A stretch of DNA of 64,000 nucleotides from JADJVL01 sp046331545 (GTDB lineage: Bacteria; Acidobacteriota; Holophagae; Holophagales; Holophagaceae): assembly GCA_046331545.1 (NCBI GenBank), contig JAXLQR010000002.1, positions 1,550,001 to 1,614,000 of the forward strand, written 5' to 3'. This document shows positions 45,538 through 54,544 of the stretch, in pieces. The position numbers and the translations under genes were made by a program. Each line of letters starts with the position of its first letter. Positions within the stretch are counted from its first letter, which is position 1. The notes below the pieces were generated by a model. It was not told the origin of the DNA. It worked only from the letters and a program-made list of their open reading frames with translations, and made no database searches.

Positions 45538-48423
45538 CTAGAAGCGGAGTCCCAGGTCGATCTGCATCTGGCGGTTGCCGACGTAGTTGTTCGCGCTCGT
45601 GGGCTTGCCGAAGCTCGAGCCCGCGATCCACTGCGAGCTGGAAGTGTGCTGAGAGGCAGGCGCGGCACTGACATTCCAGGTGGCCTGCTGGATGTTGTTC
45701 AGCACGTTGAAGGCCGTCAGCTTGATGAAGTAGCCGAAGCGGCCGGCGGTGGAGTCCTTGGCGCCGAAACGGCCATCCCACTGGGCCGAGAAATCGAGGC
45801 CGTAGATGTCGTTGAAGCGACCCACGCCGCGCCCGCCGTTGTAATAGCGGGTGTAGGACCCGGCCTCTCCGGGGATGTAGGCAGGATTCGAAGGCGTGGA
45901 GACCAAACGCGTCAGGCTGTAGGGCTTGCCGGTGGCGTAGTCGAAGTTGAAGCCGAGGGACAGGCTGTTGTTCCCGATGCCGCGCTGCCAGAGCGCCTGG
46001 GCCTTGATGCGCACGGGCTCATCATTGGGGAGGCGCCCATAGGGATGCGCGTTGACGCGGGCCTTCTCGTAGTTGCCGATCGCCGTGCCACCGCCAGGGC
46101 TGTTGCCGCCGTCACCCTCATAGTTGCCGTACAGCTTGCTCAGGGTCAGGTTGCCCCGGTAGAAGAGCTTGCCCCCGAAGGCCTCGGCCCGGTTCTCGAA
46201 GGTGGTGATCAGGGCGTCGTAGGTGCGCAGCGCCGCGCGGTCGGAGACGTTGCCCCACTTGACGATGGAGTAGGGCTGGCCGGCGATGGTCACCTGGCCC
46301 TCGTCGCCCACGAAGTCCTCGAACATGCGCGTGTAGTTGCGGCGCACGTAAGTCATCGTGAAGTTGCCCGACTCGCCGACCTTGTGCTTCATGCCGAAGG
46401 TCTCCTCGGTGGTGAGGGGAGCCTTCAGGTTCGGATCCACGATGGTGTTGAGCACCGGATCGGACACGGAGAACGGGAAGCTGTCATAGTCCGAACGGCG
46501 GAAGCCCGGCGCCGAGGCGCTGGGAGTCACGCCCAGGACCGTGGGACCGTTGTAGAGGTAGTAGTAGACGGCGGGATTGCCCACGTAGGTGCCCGCGGTG
46601 ACGATGGCAGCATTGGCCTTGCCGGCGTACTTGGCGTAGCTGACGCTGAACTGCCAGACGCCATCACCCTTGGGATCGTAATTGATGCCCAGGCGAGGCA
46701 CGAAGTCCGAGAAGGAATTGGCCGTCTTGGTGCCGGAGGGCGCGCTTCCCTTCCAGGACTCGTAGCGGACGCCGAGGCTCGCGTTGAAGTGGCTGTTGAA
46801 AGTCCAGTTGTCGTTGATGAAGAACGAGTTGTAGGTGCTGGTGAACTTGCCGCCCGGGGACTTGGTCCAGTCTTCCAGGTAGGAGAAGCCGCCGTCGTCC
46901 AGGCTGTAGATGTCGTAGGTCGGGGCGTTGATGCTGCCCCGGCCTTCCACGCTGCCAGGTCCGAAGTTGATCTGGTCGAGGTCCAGGACGAAGCCCGTGG
47001 GGCTCTGGAGGTTGGTGCCCTTGTTGATCTCCTTGAACTGCTCGCCGCCGATCTTCAGCTCGTGGGTGCCGGCCCCGTTCAAGTACCAGGTGAGGGTGGC
47101 CTTGATGCTGTTGTTGTCGCGGTTCTCGGGGTCATTGCCGAAGTAGTGGTTGTTGAAGAGGGCGCCGGTGGCGTTGTCGAACACCGGGGACTGCCAGAAG
47201 GCCTTGCCGCCGTTGTTGGAGGCGCTGGTCGTGGTGATCTTCTGGAGCTTCTGGGTGAACATCACGTTGAGGTTCAGGTTGGACGACAGGATGCCGTCGT
47301 AGCTGACCGAGAGCAGGCTGAGGGGGTCCTTCCGGTTCGAGAGGCCCTTGGGGTCGGCGGTGTTGGAGACCAGGGGAGCCCGGTTGGTGTTCTTGGTCTC
47401 GCGGTTCAGGTAGGCGCCGGTCACGCGGTGGTCGGGGTTGATCTGCCACGTGAAGTTCAACTCGTATCGCTTCTCGTCGTTCTTCTGGGTGTACTGGGCG
47501 CCAGAAATCGGGAGTGTGTTGTTCAGGGAGGCCGAGGTGCTGCGGCCGGCCACGAAGAACCAGAGCTTGTCCTTGATGATCGGGCCACCGAAAGTGAACG
47601 TGTAGGTCGTGTTGACCTTGCTGACGATGCCGGCGCGATTGATGAAGGGCTTGACCGCGTTCCAATTGTCGTTGGTCAGCACCGCGCGCATGGACCCTTC
47701 GAAGTTGTTGCTGCCGCGCTTGGTGATGGCGTTGACCACGCCACCCACGAAGCGGCCGTACTCCGCGCTCACGTTGCTGGTGAGCACCTGGGTCTCGTCG
47801 ATGGCGTCCTCGATGAAGAGGCCGACGTCGCTGTTGAAGTAGTTGTCGTTCACGTCGGCGCCGTTCACGAGGAACTTGTTCTCGTAGGTGGCGGCGCCAC
47901 CGATGGCGGCCCGGCCGCCCGCGCCGGCGGTCACGGCGGGGGCGAGCTGGGTGATGCCGGCCAGGGTGCGGCCGACGGGCAGCCTGAGGATGTCCTCCTG
48001 GGTGTAGTTCTCCTTGAGCGTGACTTCCGTCTTGTCGATCTTGGAGGCGCTGGCGACCACGGTCACCGTGACGCCCTCGACCGACTGGGCCTTCATCGAG
48101 ACCTCGGCGGAGGTGGAGCCGCCCAGGGGCACCACGGCGGAGACGCCGGCGGTGCGGAAGCCGTCCTTGGAGACGGTGGCGGAATAGTTGCCTGGGGGCA
48201 GGAGGGGGGCGCGGAAGACGCCGGCGGCGTCGGTGGTGCCCACGCGGCCACCGGGGAGCTTGTCGGACTTGAGTTCGACGCGGACGCCGCTGAGGGGGGC
48301 GCCGTTCGCGTCCTTGACGACCAGGGACAGGGTGCCCGTCTGGACGCCCTGGGCCAGAAGCGCCGAGCTGCCCAGGGCGAGCAGCGAGGCGATCCGCCCG
48401 AAGTGGAGGTTTCGTCGGTTCAT
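45538..48423 (-). CDS. TonB-dependent receptor with carboxypeptidase-regulatory-like domain
   Basis: A 961-residue outer-membrane receptor starting at ATG 48423 (GAGG 6 bases upstream); the longer frame is unlikely. It has a signal peptide (ASLLALGSSALLAQG), a carboxypeptidase-regulatory-like domain (LSLVVKDANGAPLSGVRVEL then GTTDAAGVFRAPLLPPG), a plug domain (LPVGRTLAGITQLAPAVTAG and SNVSAEYGRFVGGVVNAITK) and a long barrel ending in QIDLGLRF with a C-terminal phenylalanine. This Oar-like architecture is common and expanded in Acidobacteriota. The ligand is unknown. It is followed by a strong terminator and preceded by a 356-base gap with the second receptor. Confidence 0.93.
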   Translation of the reverse strand: MNRRNLHFGRIASLLALGSSALLAQGVQTGTLSLVVKDANGAPLSGVRVELKSDKLPGGRVGTTDAAGVFRAPLLPPGNYSATVSKDGFRTAGVSAVVPLGGSTSAEVSMKAQSVEGVTVTVVASASKIDKTEVTLKENYTQEDILRLPVGRTLAGITQLAPAVTAGAGGRAAIGGAATYENKFLVNGADVNDNYFNSDVGLFIEDAIDETQVLTSNVSAEYGRFVGGVVNAITKRGSNNFEGSMRAVLTNDNWNAVKPFINRAGIVSKVNTTYTFTFGGPIIKDKLWFFVAGRSTSASLNNTLPISGAQYTQKNDEKRYELNFTWQINPDHRVTGAYLNRETKNTNRAPLVSNTADPKGLSNRKDPLSLLSVSYDGILSSNLNLNVMFTQKLQKITTTSASNNGGKAFWQSPVFDNATGALFNNHYFGNDPENRDNNSIKATLTWYLNGAGTHELKIGGEQFKEINKGTNLQSPTGFVLDLDQINFGPGSVEGRGSINAPTYDIYSLDDGGFSYLEDWTKSPGGKFTSTYNSFFINDNWTFNSHFNASLGVRYESWKGSAPSGTKTANSFSDFVPRLGINYDPKGDGVWQFSVSYAKYAGKANAAIVTAGTYVGNPAVYYYLYNGPTVLGVTPSASAPGFRRSDYDSFPFSVSDPVLNTIVDPNLKAPLTTEETFGMKHKVGESGNFTMTYVRRNYTRMFEDFVGDEGQVTIAGQPYSIVKWGNVSDRAALRTYDALITTFENRAEAFGGKLFYRGNLTLSKLYGNYEGDGGNSPGGGTAIGNYEKARVNAHPYGRLPNDEPVRIKAQALWQRGIGNNSLSLGFNFDYATGKPYSLTRLVSTPSNPAYIPGEAGSYTRYYNGGRGVGRFNDIYGLDFSAQWDGRFGAKDSTAGRFGYFIKLTAFNVLNNIQQATWNVSAAPASQHTSSSQWIAGSSFGKPTSANNYVGNRQMQIDLGLRF

Positions 48424-48779
48424 AGGGCCTCTATGAGACAGGAGGGGATGAGCTTGCATCCCGGGGGTGAAAAGGGAGTGGCGGCCGAGGAGGGTGATCG
48501 AGCCAGGTCCGCCAGGGTGTCAAAGGGGCATTTCAATAGGAGAACTATATCCCAATCAGGGGTGAGGCCGTGTGGGCTGGGGTGAAATAGTTCCCGGGAT
48601 GTTCCGAATTCATAAACATTACTTCACCAACATAATATCCACCCGTCCGGGTCCCGATTGGAGGCGCATGTCAAGGGTAAACCAATTGTTCACTTCGTTT
48701 AAATAGGTTGAACCAACCATCCATACCCTTAAATAAAGAAGGGCCGCAGATGCGGCCCTCCTTCGCGGATCGGTCGGGA
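48424..48779. other. Non-coding gap between the two receptor genes
   Basis: Part of this 356-base gap (about 48530-48735) is AT-richer than the surroundings. It contains the terminator of the gene at 48780-51812 and must hold the promoter of the gene at 45538-48423. On the minus strand TTGACA (48674-48669) and TATTAT (48637-48632) occur, but their spacing of 31 bases is wrong for a standard promoter, so I make no call. Confidence 0.6.
48739..48760 (-). terminator. Intrinsic terminator of the TonB receptor gene 48780-51812
   Basis: GGGCCGC (48741-48747), loop AGAT, GCGGCCC (48752-48758), extended by one or two pairs, followed on the minus strand by TTCTTTATTTAAG. A clear rho-independent terminator, 20 bases after the stop. 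Confidence 0.88.
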
Positions 48780-51700
48780 TCAGTACTTGATCCGGATGCC
48801 GAAGTTGTAGCGGCGAGGCGCCTGGAACTGGTAGGGCGTGTTCGCGTTGGGAGCCACGGCCCGCACGTTGAGGCCTTCGGAGAGGTCCGTGGCCTCCTGG
48901 CGGTTCGTCAGGTTGATGACGTCCAGGTAGATCTCGCCGCGGATCTTGCCGAAGTTCCGGCCGTACTGGGCCCGCAGGTCCGCCTGGTAGAACATGGGCG
49001 TCATGCGGTTGCCGAGGCCCTCGGAGTAGAACTCACCCGCCCCGGGGAAGGACTGGAGGACGCGGGTGCTGGCCACGAAGGCCGGCGAGGTGTAGTGATA
49101 GCCGCTGTTGGCGTTGAGGGCCATGCCCAGCATGAGGCCCATGTCCCAGCGGTAGTAGCCGTAGGCCTTGGCCAGCCAGTCCACGGAGCCTTCCAGGCGG
49201 CCGTTGGTGTAGGGCAGGCGGGGATCGAACTGGGCCAGGTCGCCCTGGAAGTCGGCGTTGCCGCTGCTCTGGCTGTTGCCCTTGGCGTTCACGAGGCTGA
49301 CGCTCATGAAGCCGCCCCAGTGGTTGGCCTCCCGGCGCGTGACCGTGAGGTCGAGGCTGCGGTACTTGCGCTCGCCGCCGGGCAGGTTCGCCAGCACGAA
49401 GTTGAGCTGGCCGGTGGCGACGCGGTTCACGTTCTGGGCGCCCGTGTAGCCACCGCCCGCGAAGTAGCTCGGGTCGATGCGGAGGCCGCGGAAGCGGTTG
49501 ATGATGGCCTGCTGGGAGGAGGAGGGCGTGGCGCTGCTGCTCAGGCCCAGGAGGCCGCGGGCCTCGGCTTCCAGGTTGTCCGCGTCGGTGTAGAGGGTGG
49601 GATCCCAGTCCTCGACGATGTCATAGTCGCGGCGCTTCGAGTACGTGGCCTCGAAGGTGTAGTTCCCCGCGAACTCGGTCTGGTAGCCGATGCGGAACTC
49701 GTCGGTCTTGGGAAGCTTGAAGGTGTCGGCGAAGACCGCGTCCACCACCTTGGTGCCGCCGCGAGTGATCACGGTGACCCACTGGTTGAAGAGGCGGACC
49801 TGCTCCCAGCGCTCGGAACTGGTCAGGCTGCCCGTGAAGCGCACCATGTCCAGCTTGATGGGGTCGATGTAGCGGCCCCAGTAGGCATAAGCCTTGGACT
49901 TGCCGTTCCCGCTCACGTCATAGGTGAGGCCCACGCGGGGCGCCGCGTTGTAGCCCGTCTTGAAGAGCGAGACGCCGTTGTCGGCCTTGAACTCGTACTT
50001 GTCGAAGCGGATGCCCGGGGAGAAGGTGACCCGGCCCATCTGCCACTGGTCCTGGGCGTAGAAGCCCTGGGTCTCCATCTTCGGGGTCGAGCTGGCGACG
50101 CTGACCTGGTGGATGCGGTAGCTGTAGAAGCCGCCGAAGGGGTTCGGCTCGTTGAAGACGTAGGCGTTCAGGTCGCTGGAGACGAACTTGGTGCCCCCGC
50201 TGCCCGTGCGGACGAAGCCGGCGTTGAGGAACTGCTGGGTGAGCGTCGCGCTGTTGTTGATCGCGGTGATGGTCACGCTCTTGGCGCCGCTGAAGGTGCT
50301 GGAAGGCACCGTGCCCCAGGTGTAGGTGCCGACGTCGTAGCTGTCGAACTGGTCGCCCTGGCCGACGCCCACGGTCTGGGTGAGCTCCTCGTTGCCGGAC
50401 TGGACGCCCGCCTTCAGGGTGTGGCTGCCCGCGGCTTCGAAGAGCCAGGTCACGTCGAGGCGGCCCAGGTTCTTCTTGTATTCGCGCTTGTCCAGGGCCG
50501 AGCTGTTGCCCAGCTGGGCCTGCAGCGCGGGGAGGGCGGACGAGCTGCGGATGGTGTTCTGGGGGCCATCGGCCGTGGACAGGCCCGTGATCTTGTTGTC
50601 CTCGTTGTGCACCGCGTAGCGGAAGTCGAGGAAGACCTTGTCCCACTGGTGGCTGTAGGTGAGGATGTAGCGGTTGCCGCCCTGCTCGGTCTTCGCGGCC
50701 CGGCGGGTCACGACGCCGGGGTTGCTGAGGTTGTCGAACTCGAAGGGGTTCGAGTTGAAGGTCAGGCTGAGGAGGTCGGAGGGCGTGATCTGCCAGGTCA
50801 GCTTGCCGAAGAGCCGGGTGCCGTCCTCGTTCAGGCCCTTGCGCGACTCGCCCGGGGTGGCGGCCACCGAGCTGTTGAGCTTGACGGTGACCTCGTCCTT
50901 CACCTTCTGGGCGCTGATCACGTACCAGAGCTTGTCCTTGATGATGGGGCCCATGGCCCAGACCGAGAGGTCCGTGACGTTGCGCTCGGCCACGTCGAAG
51001 CGGCCGGGAGCCACGGAGCCCTGGAGGGAGCCGGGGGCGAAGGCGGCGGTGAGGCCCGCGCTGAAGTCGTTGCCGCCCGCCTTGGTGGTGACGGAGGAGA
51101 ACAGGCCCGCCCGGGCGCTGTACTCGGCGGTGATGGCGCCGGTCTTCACGTCCTGGACCTGGATCAGCTCGGGGGCGATGGCGGTGCGCAGCGTGCCGGA
51201 CTCGGGGCTGGTCACGTCGATGCCGTCGATCATGTAGGTGTTGTTGCGCGCGCCGTTGCCGCCCAGGTTGTCGCGGTTCAGGCCCACGGCCAGGGCCGGG
51301 TTGCCGTTGCCGCTGGTGCTGGCGACGACGCCCGGCGCCAGGTTGATCGTCGAAAGCTGGTTGCGCTGCACCGGCAGGCGCTCAAGCTCGGCGTCGCTGA
51401 TCTGGGTGCCCTGGGTGACGGTGGTGGTGTCCACCTGGGCCGCGCCGGCGACCACTTCCACCGTGGCGCCACCCACGGGGACCATCTTGGCGTTCACCGC
51501 GGCGGTCTGGTCGACCAGGACCTCGATGTTGTTGATGGTCTGGGCTTGGAAGCCGCTCGCGCTGAGCTGGATCTTGAAGGAGCCGGGGGAGAGGCGGAGG
51601 AAGCGCGCCCGGCCCGTGGCGTCGGTGGTGGAGGTGCGCGCGCCACCGATCTGGGTCGGACTGGAGATGGTCACCGTGGCCCCGGCGATGGCCTTGCCGG

Positions 51701-51812
51701 AGGCATCCGTCACGGAGACGGAGAGGGAACCGTCACCGGCCGCGTGGGCGAGGAAGCCGGAGGCGATGATGAGGGCGGCGGCGCGTCCGAGACGCGGGTT
51801 CAAACTCCGCAT
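48780..51812 (-). CDS. TonB-dependent receptor with carboxypeptidase-regulatory-like domain
   Basis: A 1010-residue outer-membrane receptor with a signal peptide (AAALIIASGFLAHAAG), an N-terminal carboxypeptidase-regulatory-like domain (SLSVSVTDASGKAIAGATVT then TDATGRARFLRLSPGSF), a plug (LPVQRNQLSTINLAPGVVAS, MIDGIDVTSPESG, VKTGAITAEYSARAGLF) and a long barrel ending in RRYNFGIRIKY. It is a paralogue of the next receptor downstream but diverged; the two are not in one transcript since a terminator separates them. The substrate, perhaps a peptide or polysaccharide, is unknown. Confidence 0.93.
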   Translation of the reverse strand: MRSLNPRLGRAAALIIASGFLAHAAGDGSLSVSVTDASGKAIAGATVTISSPTQIGGARTSTTDATGRARFLRLSPGSFKIQLSASGFQAQTINNIEVLVDQTAAVNAKMVPVGGATVEVVAGAAQVDTTTVTQGTQISDAELERLPVQRNQLSTINLAPGVVASTSGNGNPALAVGLNRDNLGGNGARNNTYMIDGIDVTSPESGTLRTAIAPELIQVQDVKTGAITAEYSARAGLFSSVTTKAGGNDFSAGLTAAFAPGSLQGSVAPGRFDVAERNVTDLSVWAMGPIIKDKLWYVISAQKVKDEVTVKLNSSVAATPGESRKGLNEDGTRLFGKLTWQITPSDLLSLTFNSNPFEFDNLSNPGVVTRRAAKTEQGGNRYILTYSHQWDKVFLDFRYAVHNEDNKITGLSTADGPQNTIRSSSALPALQAQLGNSSALDKREYKKNLGRLDVTWLFEAAGSHTLKAGVQSGNEELTQTVGVGQGDQFDSYDVGTYTWGTVPSSTFSGAKSVTITAINNSATLTQQFLNAGFVRTGSGGTKFVSSDLNAYVFNEPNPFGGFYSYRIHQVSVASSTPKMETQGFYAQDQWQMGRVTFSPGIRFDKYEFKADNGVSLFKTGYNAAPRVGLTYDVSGNGKSKAYAYWGRYIDPIKLDMVRFTGSLTSSERWEQVRLFNQWVTVITRGGTKVVDAVFADTFKLPKTDEFRIGYQTEFAGNYTFEATYSKRRDYDIVEDWDPTLYTDADNLEAEARGLLGLSSSATPSSSQQAIINRFRGLRIDPSYFAGGGYTGAQNVNRVATGQLNFVLANLPGGERKYRSLDLTVTRREANHWGGFMSVSLVNAKGNSQSSGNADFQGDLAQFDPRLPYTNGRLEGSVDWLAKAYGYYRWDMGLMLGMALNANSGYHYTSPAFVASTRVLQSFPGAGEFYSEGLGNRMTPMFYQADLRAQYGRNFGKIRGEIYLDVINLTNRQEATDLSEGLNVRAVAPNANTPYQFQAPRRYNFGIRIKY

Positions 51813-51950
51813 AGAGGTCTCCTAGATGGGAGGGTTGAAGGGCGGGGTGAAGGGATACCTCTGGGATTCAAGTCGAATCCGGCGTCCTTGTCCAGAACTT
51901 GAGACGCACTTTTAGAGCAGGGAACCTAGCCTGCGGAGCCCGGCGCCAGG

Positions 51951-53246
51951 CTACTCCACGACCCCGAGCAGCCAATGAGGCTTCTCGGTGCTCGCATCAG
52001 AAAGTCGAATCCAGTTTACAGGAAGTTCACATGCCGTTTTATCACCAGTCAAAAGGGAGACCAGGGGCTGCCCGGGTTCCACCCGGTCCCCGACGGTCAC
52101 GTGCAGGCGCAGCCCCACGCCGAGGTCGAGCAGGTCGTCCCGGGTCTGCCGGCCCGCGCCCAGGCCCGCGGCGTAGACCCCGAGGGCGCGGCTGTCGATG
52201 GACTCCACCCAGCCGGCCCGGTCCGCGGCCACGGTGGCGGTCGCGCGGGGCTGGGGCAGCCGGCTGAAGTCGTCCAGGGCCCGGGCGTCCCCGCCGTTGT
52301 GGGCCGTCCACCGACGGAACACCTCCATGGCCTTCCCGGAGACCACGCATTCGGCCACCTTGGCCTCGGCCTCCCCGAGGTCCCGGGCCGCGCCGCCCAG
52401 GACGAGCATCTCCGCCGCCAGGCGGAAGCTCATGCGGGCCAGGTCACCCTCCGCGTGCAGGCCCTTGAGGATCTCCACCGACTCCATGACCTCCAGGGCG
52501 TTGCCGATGGCCCATCCCAGGGGCTCCTCCATGCGGGTGATGAGGGCCTTGATGCGCATGCCGTGGGCCTTGCCCACGTCCACCATGCTGCGCGCGAGGG
52601 CCGTGGCGTCCTCCAGGGTCTTCATGAAGGCGCCGTTGCCGCACTTCACGTCGAGCACGAGGGCGTCGGCGCCGCCGGCCAGCTTCTTGGACATGATGCT
52701 GGCGGTGATGAGGGGGATGGACTCCACCGTGGCGGTGATGTCCCGGAGGGCGTAGAGCTTCCGGTCCGCCGGGCAGACGTCGCCGGTCTGGGCGCTGTTG
52801 GCGAAGCCCGTCTCCCGCAGGGAGCGCAGGAACTCCGCCTCCGACAGTTCGACCTTCATGCCGGGGATGGCGGCGTACTTGTCCACGGTGCCGCCGGTGT
52901 GGCCCAGGCCCCGGCCGCTGAACATGGCGCAGGGCACGCCGCAGGCGGCGACGACGGGGCCGAGGATGAGGGTGGTCTTGTCCCCCACGCCGCCGGTGCT
53001 GTGCTTGTCCACCTTCACGCCCGGGACGGCGGAGAGGTCCACCTTCTTCCCGGAATCCCGCATGCCCAGCGTGAGGGCCAGGGTCTCCTCGGTGGTCATG
53101 CCCCGCCAGCAGATGGCCATGAGGAGGGCCGCGCTCTGCTCGTCGGGGAGGGTGCCCGCCGCGGCGCCCCGGACCCAGAACGCGATCTCCTCCGGGCTCA
53201 GGGCACCCCCGAGCTTCTTGCGGTAGATGAGGTCGTACATCCGCAT
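51951..53246 (-). CDS. deoA: Pyrimidine-nucleoside / thymidine phosphorylase
   Basis: A 431-residue cytoplasmic enzyme that splits thymidine, deoxyuridine and possibly uridine with phosphate, releasing the base and (deoxy)ribose-1-phosphate for salvage. It starts at ATG 53246 with GGAGGTG 6 bases upstream. Signatures are DLIYRKKLGGALSPEEI at the start, KVDKHSTGGVGDKTTLI with the phosphate-binding lysine, MFSGRGLGHTGGTVDK and GDVCPADRKLYALRD then SIPLITASIMSKKLAGG. The C-terminal domain is complete. Whether it also accepts uridine (Pdp type) cannot be decided. The neighbour upstream at 53269 is unrelated. Confidence 0.93.
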   Translation of the reverse strand: MRMYDLIYRKKLGGALSPEEIAFWVRGAAAGTLPDEQSAALLMAICWRGMTTEETLALTLGMRDSGKKVDLSAVPGVKVDKHSTGGVGDKTTLILGPVVAACGVPCAMFSGRGLGHTGGTVDKYAAIPGMKVELSEAEFLRSLRETGFANSAQTGDVCPADRKLYALRDITATVESIPLITASIMSKKLAGGADALVLDVKCGNGAFMKTLEDATALARSMVDVGKAHGMRIKALITRMEEPLGWAIGNALEVMESVEILKGLHAEGDLARMSFRLAAEMLVLGGAARDLGEAEAKVAECVVSGKAMEVFRRWTAHNGGDARALDDFSRLPQPRATATVAADRAGWVESIDSRALGVYAAGLGAGRQTRDDLLDLGVGLRLHVTVGDRVEPGQPLVSLLTGDKTACELPVNWIRLSDASTEKPHWLLGVVE

Positions 53247-53268
53247 GGGAGCACCTCCGGGAGGGGCC

Positions 53269-53949
53269 TCAGAGGCCCTTGGCCTTCTGCTCCAGCTGGG
53301 CGAAGGCCGCGCCCTGGGGGAATTCGGCGCGGTAGTCCGAGAGATCCTTGAGCGCCGCCGGACGGTCCCCGGACAGGCAGCGGGCGTCCATCAGGGTCGT
53401 CCAGTAGACGTCCGCCCAGGGCGCGCCGGCCCTGGCCTTGCCCCGCAGGGGGAGGAGCAGGTCCAGGGCGGGCTTCCCCTGGCCCAGGGCGATGAAGCGG
53501 GCGGCGGCCTGGATGCGGTCCAGGGGGCCCTCCGGTGAAGGCAGCGTGGTGGTCGACGTCCCCTCCAGCATGAGATGGAAGGCGTTGGCCTCGGCCAGGG
53601 CCGAGGCGCGGCGGGACCCCGGGGCCTCCTGCGCCAGCTTTTCCAGGGCCGGGAGGTTGGCCCGCAGCCGCTGCTCGTAGCCCTGGGAGGCGTCCACCGA
53701 CTGCGGATCCCCCTCGATGGCGCGCAGGATCTCGGCCCGGGAGGCCTCGAAGCGCTCGATCCGTCCCGCCTGCCAGGCGCGGTACCCGAAGAAGCCCGCC
53801 ACCAGGAGCACCAGCACGCCGCCGGTGACGAGGAGGGGCCGGACGAGGCCGGTCTCCACGTCGTCCGCGCTGGCCAGCTTCGCCTGGAAATGGGCGAGGC
53901 TCTGGGCCGGCTTCTGGACCTGGATCTCTTTGTTGCGAATGTCGGCCAT
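53269..53949 (-). CDS. YfgM-like membrane-anchored TPR protein
   Basis: A 226-residue protein starting at ATG 53949, with GGAG 6 bases upstream; the longer frame runs into tRNA-antisense sequence. Residues 1-36 are charged and cytoplasmic, 37-57 form a membrane helix (LLVTGGVLVLLVAGFFGYRA), and the rest is helical with TPR-like repeats (AASALAEANAFHLM region, IQAAARFIALGQGKPALDLL, CLSGDRPAALKDLSDYRAEF). This is the layout of YfgM, a periplasmic partner of the Sec translocon and of periplasmic chaperones. Function here is inferred from layout only. Confidence 0.7.
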   Translation of the reverse strand: MADIRNKEIQVQKPAQSLAHFQAKLASADDVETGLVRPLLVTGGVLVLLVAGFFGYRAWQAGRIERFEASRAEILRAIEGDPQSVDASQGYEQRLRANLPALEKLAQEAPGSRRASALAEANAFHLMLEGTSTTTLPSPEGPLDRIQAAARFIALGQGKPALDLLLPLRGKARAGAPWADVYWTTLMDARCLSGDRPAALKDLSDYRAEFPQGAAFAQLEQKAKGL

Positions 53950-54035
53950 GGCTTGCTCCGAATCCCCTAGCATGCCCCAGGCCCCCGGCCTTCGCACTTG
54001 AAAACCCCCTCTCCCCTGGTAATCTGGGCCTTCCC

Positions 54036-54111
54036 GCCTGGGTAGCTCAGTTGGTAGAGCAATGGATTGAAAATCCATGTGTCGGCGGTTCGATTCCGTC
54101 TCCAGGCACCA
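54036..54111 (+). tRNA. tRNA-Phe (GAA)
   Basis: A 76-base tRNA with CCA encoded. The acceptor stem is GCCTGGG/TCCAGGC (the last pair is G-T), the D arm is GCTCAGTTGGTAGAGC, the anticodon arm ATGGA-TTGAAAA-TCCAT has anticodon GAA, and the T arm is GGCGG-TTCGATT-CCGTC. Everything pairs normally. Its 3' half is repeated in the tandem units that follow. Confidence 0.95.
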
Positions 54112-54525
54112 ACGCGAAGGCCCCCGTTTTCCGGGGGCCTTCGTGTTGGCGGAGACGGAATCGAACCCGGGTCCTTGGGCCGCGCCCTGGAGCCCGGAGG
54201 CCGCGCGAGCGGCCGCAGGGCGGAAGCGGCCCCAGGAACCGGGCGGCCGGAGTGGAGCCGCGCATGCGGCGCAGCGGAGGGATTCCGTCTCCAGGCACCA
54301 ACGCGAAGGCCCCCGTTTTCCGGGGGCCTTCGTGTTGGCGGAGACGGAATCGAACCCGGGTCCTTGGGCCGCGCCCTGGAGCCCGGAGGCCGCGCGAGCG
54401 GCCGCAGGGCGAAAGCGGCCCCAGGAACCGGGCGGCCGGAGCGGAGCCGCGCATGCGGCGCAACGCAGGGATTCCGTCTCCAGGCACCAACACGAAGGCC
54501 CCCGATTCCCGGGGGCCTTCGTGCA
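54092..54525. repeat. 189-bp tandem units built from the tRNA-Phe 3' end and a palindromic terminator
   Basis: The sequence starting GATTCCGTCTCCAGGCACCA occurs at 54092 (within the tRNA), 54281 and 54470, with a period of 189 bases, so there are two full units and a partial third. Each unit contains the last 20 bases of the tRNA, a hairpin with 12-bp stem, and the tRNA 3' part again in reverse orientation (GGAGACGGAATCGAACCC), together making a 71-base near-perfect palindrome (54092-54162 in unit 1). The remaining ~115 bases are very GC-rich and differ at a few positions between units. Confidence 0.9.
54115..54143 (+). terminator. Terminator of tRNA-Phe, repeated in each unit
   Basis: The hairpin CGAAGGCCCCCG / CGGGGGCCTTCG (12-bp stem, TTTTC loop) begins 4 bases after the tRNA CCA end. 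Further copies lie at about 54304-54332 and, with a changed loop, 54492-54521. No long T-run follows, but position and strength suit a terminator. Confidence 0.65.
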
Positions 54526-54544
54526 TCGCGCGGGGCGGCGGGGG

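Noticed and set aside
48632..48674. Promoter TTGACA/TATTAT for the TonB receptor gene
   Set aside because: The hexamers are 31 bases apart, far from the usual 16-18.
54092..54525. CRISPR-like array
   Set aside because: The period is 189 bases with nearly identical spacers and tRNA-derived repeats, not short direct repeats with unique spacers.
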